Shown here: in pieces, positions 7,025-10,488 of the stretch | Position numbering within the stretch: the stretch's first letter is position 1 | Layout: each line of letters begins with the position of its first letter | NCBI GenBank assembly: GCA_014061035.1 | Contig: JACGMN010000046.1 | Location: forward strand, 1-10,488 | Origin: Candidatus Methanophagales archaeon | Lineage (GTDB): Archaea; Halobacteriota; Syntropharchaeia; Alkanophagales; Methanospirareceae | Reading direction: 5' to 3' | DNA length: 10,488 nt | The notes under the pieces: generated by a model | What the model saw: the letters and a program-made list of their open reading frames with translations, nothing else | Told to the model about the DNA's origin: nothing | Database searches by the model: none | Program-made: the position numbers and the translations under genes

Positions 7025-8716
7025 ATGGCAGGACAATTAGGTGGAACTCCGATATTAGTATTGCGAGAAGGAAGTGAAAGAGCAAGTGGGAAAGATGCAC
7101 AGAGTGCGAATATAAATGCTGCGAAAGCAGTTGGTGCCGCGGTTCGTACTGCGCTGGGACCGAAGGGGATGGACAAAATGCTTGTGGGTTCCCTCGGTGA
7201 CGTGGTTATGACAAACGACGGTGTGACTATCCTCAAGGAGATGGAAATAGAGAGCCCAGCCGCGAAGATGATGGTGGAAGTAGCGAAGACCGTGGACGCG
7301 GAAGCAGGGGACGGCACGACAGCGTCTGTTGTTCTTGCGTGCGAACTGTTGAAGAATGCAGAAGAACTCCTTGAGCAGGGATTGCACCCGGTGGTGATTG
7401 CCGGCGGCTACAGACTTGCAGCAGATCAAGCGATGAAGGTGCTGGACGCAATCGCGATTGATATCGCGGTAGGGGATAAGGATGAGGAAGAGGAAGAGCT
7501 GAAGAGCGTGGTAGAAACAGCAATAACAGGTAAATTTTCAAGGGCTTCGCGTGATGCCCTCGTTAAAATTGCGATAAAAGCTGTTAAAGCTGTAGTAGAA
7601 GAAGACTCAGAAGGCAAACAAGTCGTTGACGTTGATAACATCAGCATAGAGAAGAAAGTGGGTGGACGGATTGACGATACCGAGTTGGTACAGGGTATGG
7701 TACTGGACAAGGAGATCGTACATCCGGGAATGCCGCGGCAGATAGAGAATGCGAAGATAGCCTTGATCAATTCTTCGCTGGAAATAAAGAAGACAGAGAC
7801 AAGTGCGGAAGTAAAGATAAAGACGTCAGAACAGCTTAAGAGCTTCCTTGCGGAAGAAGAACAGATGATGCTGCAGATAGCGAAACAGATAAAAGAAATA
7901 GGTGCGAATGTGGTGATCTGCCAGAAAGGGATAGATGACGTAGTGCAGCATTATCTTGCAAGAGAAGGTATTATTGCGATACGAAGAGCGAAGAAGAGCG
8001 ATATGGAGAAGCTGGAAAAAGCAACGGGCGGGAAGATCGTGAATGCAGTCAATGAGATAACTGAGAGTGATTTGGGGCACGCGGGCTTGGTAGAGGAACG
8101 AAAGATCGCAGGAGATAAGATGTTCTTCATAGAGCAGTGTAAGAATCCTCGTGCGGTCTCCATAGTGATCTCTGGCGGAACAGAACAGGTGGTTGATGAA
8201 CTCGAGCGGTCTTTGCATGATATGCTTCGTGTGACCGGGAGCATAATAGAAGATGGAAAAGCAGTTGCTGGTGGTGGTGCAGTAGAGTCCGAGTTAGCAC
8301 TGAAAATAAGGGGCTATAGTGCGTCTGTCAGCGGAAGGGAGCAATTAGCAGTAGAGAAATTCGCAGATGCGATGGAAATAATACCGCGAACACTGGCAGA
8401 GAATTCCGGACTCGATCCAATAGATAAGCTGGTAGCGTTGAAGGCAGCACATGAGAGTGGTGAAAAGAATGCAGGGCTGAACATTTACACCGGAGAAATC
8501 GTTGATATGCGTGCAAATAATGTGATAGAGCCGCTGAGGACGAAGCGACAATTGGTGGCATCAGCAGTAGAAGCCGCTATAATGATTCTCAGGATAGATG
8601 ATGTGATCACTTCGAAGAAAGAAGAGACAGCACCAGCACCTCCAACGTGCGGCGAAGGAATGCCATGCGGAGCTGGAGCGGGAATGGGAATGCCGGGAGG
8701 AATGCCTCCGTATTGA
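7025..8716 (+). CDS. Thermosome subunit (group II chaperonin)
   Basis: The protein is a subunit of the archaeal thermosome, the double-ring cytoplasmic chaperonin related to eukaryotic CCT that encloses and refolds proteins under a built-in lid using ATP. The 563 residues match the family's usual length of about 545-560. The equatorial ATP-binding motifs are GPKGMDKM (45-52), NDGVTI (64-69) and GDGTT (95-99). The apical/intermediate part contains ERSLHDM, with D399 as the expected catalytic Asp, and AVAGGGAVE (413-421). The C-terminal equatorial part ends in a Gly/Met-rich tail of the kind that projects into the ring cavity. The tail here also has two cysteines (C542 and C548), which is worth noting. 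Only one subunit gene is in view; further paralogues may exist elsewhere. It diverges from aspartate kinase and converges on rnpB, whose 3' end is about 20 bp away. Confidence 0.97.
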   Translation: MAGQLGGTPILVLREGSERASGKDAQSANINAAKAVGAAVRTALGPKGMDKMLVGSLGDVVMTNDGVTILKEMEIESPAAKMMVEVAKTVDAEAGDGTTASVVLACELLKNAEELLEQGLHPVVIAGGYRLAADQAMKVLDAIAIDIAVGDKDEEEEELKSVVETAITGKFSRASRDALVKIAIKAVKAVVEEDSEGKQVVDVDNISIEKKVGGRIDDTELVQGMVLDKEIVHPGMPRQIENAKIALINSSLEIKKTETSAEVKIKTSEQLKSFLAEEEQMMLQIAKQIKEIGANVVICQKGIDDVVQHYLAREGIIAIRRAKKSDMEKLEKATGGKIVNAVNEITESDLGHAGLVEERKIAGDKMFFIEQCKNPRAVSIVISGGTEQVVDELERSLHDMLRVTGSIIEDGKAVAGGGAVESELALKIRGYSASVSGREQLAVEKFADAMEIIPRTLAENSGLDPIDKLVALKAAHESGEKNAGLNIYTGEIVDMRANNVIEPLRTKRQLVASAVEAAIMILRIDDVITSKKEETAPAPPTCGEGMPCGAGAGMGMPGGMPPY

Positions 8717-8728
8717 TCTTACATCAAT
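8712..8728. terminator. Short hairpin spanning the thermosome stop codon
   Basis: ATTGAT (8712-8717) and ATCAAT (8723-8728) form a perfect 6-bp inverted repeat with a 5-base loop, and the thermosome TGA lies inside the left arm. It sits between the two convergent units, thermosome (+) and rnpB (-), so a structure readable from both sides could trim or end both transcripts. It is short, AT-rich and lacks a strong T-run, so the role is speculative. Confidence 0.25.
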
Positions 8729-8735
8729 CAGGAGG

Positions 8736-9019
8736 GGGAGTGAGGAGAGTAAGCCCCCTTCTGTTTCGGCGGCATTCATCTTCGCGCCTTTTACCTACAG
8801 GCTTGCACCCACGAGGATGGTCGTTCCATCCGTAACCATACGAATTCATCCTTACGGAATCATCACGTTAGTATGGCACGGTACCGTTTCTATACCAGAG
8901 CCAAGGCTCTCGCCTTACGTCCTCTCGACGTTCGTGTCAAGATAAATATGGTGGAGGGACTTTCCTCAGCCCGCTCAAATTAAAGATGAACGGACCGGCA
9001 GCCGCCCTTCCTCTCTCCC
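8736..9019 (-). ncRNA. rnpB: RNase P RNA (archaeal type)
   Basis: This is the catalytic RNA of ribonuclease P, which cuts 5' leaders from precursor tRNAs. Read on the minus strand, the universal blocks appear in the correct order: GAGGAAAGTC (CR-I, 8958-8967), GGTGCAAGCC (8800-8809) followed by AGGTAAAAGG, AGATGAATG (CR-IV, 8773-8781), and ACAGAA-GGG-GGCTTA (CR-V, 8750-8764). The ends pair as helix P1: GGGAGAGAGGA (9019-9009) against the 3' strand at 8736-8746, ten pairs with one A-A mismatch. I used P1 to set both ends; the true 3' end may lie a few bases further. The length of about 284 nt is normal for an archaeal type A RNA. A TATA-like box is centred 27 bp ahead of the predicted 5' end. 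The gene lies 35 bp downstream of ftsZ on the same strand and fills the gap between ftsZ and the thermosome gene, where no protein gene is supported. Confidence 0.95.
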
Positions 9020-9041
9020 TATTTATTCTCTATTCTATTAC

Positions 9042-9050
9042 GATATAATC
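9042..9050 (-). promoter_or_regulatory. TATA box of rnpB
   Basis: On the minus strand GATTATATC is centred at about 9046, which is 27 bp upstream of the predicted RNase P RNA 5' end at 9019. This is the classical archaeal TATA spacing. It begins four bases beyond the ftsZ stop codon (9055-9057), so the RNA has its own promoter tucked directly behind ftsZ. The 5' end was set independently from P1 pairing, which makes the match in spacing meaningful. Confidence 0.6.
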
Positions 9051-9054
9051 TTAT

Positions 9055-10152
9055 CTACGATCTACGGATAATCGGTATTATATCGCTGAGTCCTCCACCA
9101 GTTCCACGAGCAACGCTCTCTTTACGATCTTCAAGTACTCCACCGAAGATCCATTTCGGCTCCACGCCTGTCATTATTGCCGTTACCCTTGCCCGTCCAT
9201 TGTATTCATCATTTATCCTCGCTCCCCAGATCACGTTTGCGTTGGAATCTAATTCGTATGTCAGCAGCTCTACGATGTCGTTCGTCTCCTTCATTGTAAG
9301 GTCAGAGCCACCGGTAATGTGTATAAGCGCACCCATTGCGCCACGGTAATCTACCTCTAATAGCGGATGCGATAACGCGGCTTCTACAACTGCCTCCGGC
9401 TTGTTCTCAGATTTCGTGGTCTCACCTACAAACATCACGGCAACACCGCCAGCCTCCATCACCGATCTGAGATCAGCGAAGTCTATATTTACTAGAGAAG
9501 GCTTTGTTATCGTCTCTGTTATACCCTGTATAGTCTCTGTAATCAGGATATCCATAGTCTTGAACGCGTCATTCACCGGCAGATTACCTGCGTATTTTAT
9601 CAATTTCTCGTTCTCGAGGATTATCACTGTATCCGTAGCATCTTTCAATCTCTCGATGCCTTCCATAGCTCTTTTTCTTCGCACTCGCTCAGCTTCAAAC
9701 GGATACGAGACCATCGCTACGACGATTGCACCTGCGTCCTTCGCTATATCTGCAATAACAGGTGTAGCGCCTGTGCCTGTACCGCCGCCCATCCCGGCAG
9801 TTAGGAAGACGAAATTTTTATTACTTACCAATCTTCCTAATTCATCCCGGTCCAATTCCGCTGCTTTTCTGCCTATATCTGGCGAGCCTCCGGCACCCAA
9901 TCCGCGAGTAAGTGATCTACCTATCAAGATCTTCGTCTCGCATCGTATCGAATCAAGGTGCAACTTGTCGGTGTTTATGGCAATTCTACTAACGCCGTTT
10001 AACCCACCCATCTGCTCCAATCTATTCATAGAATTGTTGCCTGCACCACCGATACCAATTATCGCAAGCTGCGGTATCCCAAACAGGTCACCCTCACCAT
10101 CCTCTGCTGGTTCCAGTATCTCTTCTCGATTGTATCCTAACATATCTCCCAT
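9055..10152 (-). CDS. ftsZ: Cell division GTPase FtsZ
   Basis: FtsZ is a tubulin-like GTPase that polymerises into the cytokinetic ring at mid-cell. The 365-residue protein contains IIGIGGAGNN (31-40), INTD (59-62), GLGAGG (84-89), the tubulin signature GGGTGTG (122-128) within an AGM-GGGTGTGA context, and the T7 synergy loop NIDFADLR (222-229) with catalytic D224 and D227. The C-terminal domain ends with a short linker and SDIIPIIRR, which resembles the conserved FtsZ C-terminal peptide that binds membrane-anchoring partners. Archaea often have FtsZ1 and FtsZ2; I cannot place this one by eye. The frame is open 12 codons further up to an ATG at 10188. I chose the ATG at 10150-10152 because GGAGGGG lies eight bases before it. 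rnpB follows 35 bp downstream on the same strand. Confidence 0.95.
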   Translation of the reverse strand: MGDMLGYNREEILEPAEDGEGDLFGIPQLAIIGIGGAGNNSMNRLEQMGGLNGVSRIAINTDKLHLDSIRCETKILIGRSLTRGLGAGGSPDIGRKAAELDRDELGRLVSNKNFVFLTAGMGGGTGTGATPVIADIAKDAGAIVVAMVSYPFEAERVRRKRAMEGIERLKDATDTVIILENEKLIKYAGNLPVNDAFKTMDILITETIQGITETITKPSLVNIDFADLRSVMEAGGVAVMFVGETTKSENKPEAVVEAALSHPLLEVDYRGAMGALIHITGGSDLTMKETNDIVELLTYELDSNANVIWGARINDEYNGRARVTAIMTGVEPKWIFGGVLEDRKESVARGTGGGLSDIIPIIRRS

Positions 10153-10160
10153 CTTATCTA

Positions 10161-10167
10161 CCCCTCC
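10161..10167 (-). promoter_or_regulatory. Shine-Dalgarno site that fixes the ftsZ start
   Basis: On the minus strand GGAGGGG is followed by eight bases and then the ATG at 10152. This is the strongest ribosome-binding site in the window at near-ideal spacing. It would lie inside the coding region if the upstream ATG at 10188 were used, and that upstream ATG has no such site. Confidence 0.75.
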
Positions 10168-10218
10168 TTTTTCGCTATTTTCCCACATACTCGTTATTTT
10201 TCTCCATAAGATGTGAGA

Positions 10219-10228
10219 CTATATAAAC
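10219..10228 (-). promoter_or_regulatory. Candidate TATA box of ftsZ
   Basis: On the minus strand GTTTATATAG is preceded by AAAAA, a good archaeal BRE-plus-TATA arrangement. Centred near 10224, it predicts a start near 10197 and a leader of about 45 nt that includes the Shine-Dalgarno site at 10161-10167. This fits the chosen ftsZ start. Confidence 0.6.
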
Positions 10229-10285
10229 TTTTTGGTTGTCGGGAGCGTGTAGAATTATTATTGAGCGAGGGTATAAGTATCATTT

Positions 10286-10488
10286 ATGGTGAAGTACAGA
10301 TACAACGAGAACTGGCGTGAGAGGGATAAGGCATACCGAGAGATGCAGGATGCACTGCTGAAGACCTTATTTCGTCATTGTTAGCACAATAGAGAAGGTA
10401 TTACGGTTATTACCGGGAAGAGGCAGGGGGAGACCACCGAAGATAACACCTGCGAAAGCCGCATTCTTAGCTGCCATCAGGCAATACC
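10286..10488 (+). pseudogene. Frame-disrupted, possibly transposase-like gene start (cut by window edge)
   Basis: An ATG at 10286 opens a 32-codon frame beginning MVKYRYNENWRERDKAYREM, strongly charged and probably helical, which stops at TAG 10382-10384. In the next frame (+1) an open stretch runs from 10362 to the window end. It contains IEKVLRLLP followed by GRGRGRPPKITPAKAAFLAA, a basic Arg/Lys/Pro-rich segment leading into a helix, as at the DNA-binding N-termini of some transposases. The second stretch has no start codon of its own. The simplest reading is one gene with a single-base insertion (or two-base deletion) at about 10362-10384. Alternatives are programmed +1 frameshifting, a sequence error, or chance. 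The transposase label is inferred from style, not from a recognised catalytic motif, which would lie beyond the edge. Confidence 0.5.

Noticed and set aside
6921..7100. A 60-residue hydrophobic N-terminal extension of the aspartate kinase frame
   Set aside because: It would overlap the thermosome start and cover the promoter region. The sequence is AT-rich noise, and the conserved kinase N-terminus begins at the ATG at 6920.
8561..8779. A 72-codon minus-strand frame across the thermosome 3' end
   Set aside because: Its 5' half lies on the RNase P RNA core and the rest is antisense to the thermosome. The base pattern is explained by those genes.
10153..10188. Twelve-codon upstream start for ftsZ
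   Set aside because: The GGAGGGG site at 10161-10167 is ideally spaced for the ATG at 10152 and would be wasted inside the coding region.
9401..10216. A 271-codon open frame on the plus strand opposite ftsZ
   Set aside because: It lies antisense to a clearly conserved gene, has a Ser/Pro/Ile-rich composition typical of mirror frames, and shows no recognisable family.
1..10488. A new defence, mobile or biosynthetic system
   Set aside because: Every substantial gene belongs to a well-known housekeeping family. Nothing in the gene content or order points to an undescribed system beyond the items listed as findings.

Overview
This window is most likely a piece of a euryarchaeal chromosome. It encodes a group II chaperonin (thermosome), a membrane-anchored archaeal-type Lon protease (LonB), a DUF92 membrane protein, FtsZ and an archaeal-style RNase P RNA. 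Archaeal TATA-like boxes sit about 25-27 bp ahead of several likely transcription starts. Codon use favours AGA/AGG, AUA and A/T third positions with moderate GC, which fits methanogen/ANME-type lineages, but I cannot name the taxon without a search. Almost everything here is core housekeeping. I see no CRISPR array, prophage, defence island or biosynthetic cluster.

Layout, left to right. Bases 2-79 look like the tail of a truncated plus-strand gene, followed by a 10-bp tandem repeat and a TATA-like element. Next is purL (170-2557, +), the large subunit of purine-pathway FGAM synthase. Its last 44 bases overlap, tail to tail, a DUF92 membrane protein gene (2514-3335, -). A minus-strand run follows: aspartate kinase (5463-6920) is upstream, then lonB (3427-5376), then DUF92. 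The gaps are 86 and 91 bp and each carries its own TATA-like box, so these look like separately promoted genes rather than one tight operon. A heptamer-type repeat fills the gap between lonB and DUF92.

Aspartate kinase and the thermosome gene (7025-8716, +) diverge from a 104-bp promoter region that contains two perfect head-to-tail 11-mers. Between the thermosome and ftsZ lies a 338-bp stretch without protein genes. It is not empty: it holds the RNase P RNA gene (rnpB, about 8736-9019, -). This is recognised by its universal conserved blocks, by pairing of its two ends into helix P1, and by a TATA-like box centred 27 bp from the predicted 5' end. ftsZ (9055-10152, -) follows, with a strong Shine-Dalgarno site that fixes its start. 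The right edge (10286-10488, +) holds the beginning of a probable transposase-like gene whose reading frame is broken.

Functionally the window brings together purine synthesis (PurL), aspartate-family amino-acid synthesis (aspartate kinase), protein quality control (LonB and thermosome), cell division (FtsZ) and tRNA maturation (RNase P RNA). The points most worth a second look are the unlabelled rnpB gene, the frameshifted gene at the right end, the promoter-proximal repeats, the purL/DUF92 overlap and a changed signature motif in the aspartate kinase.
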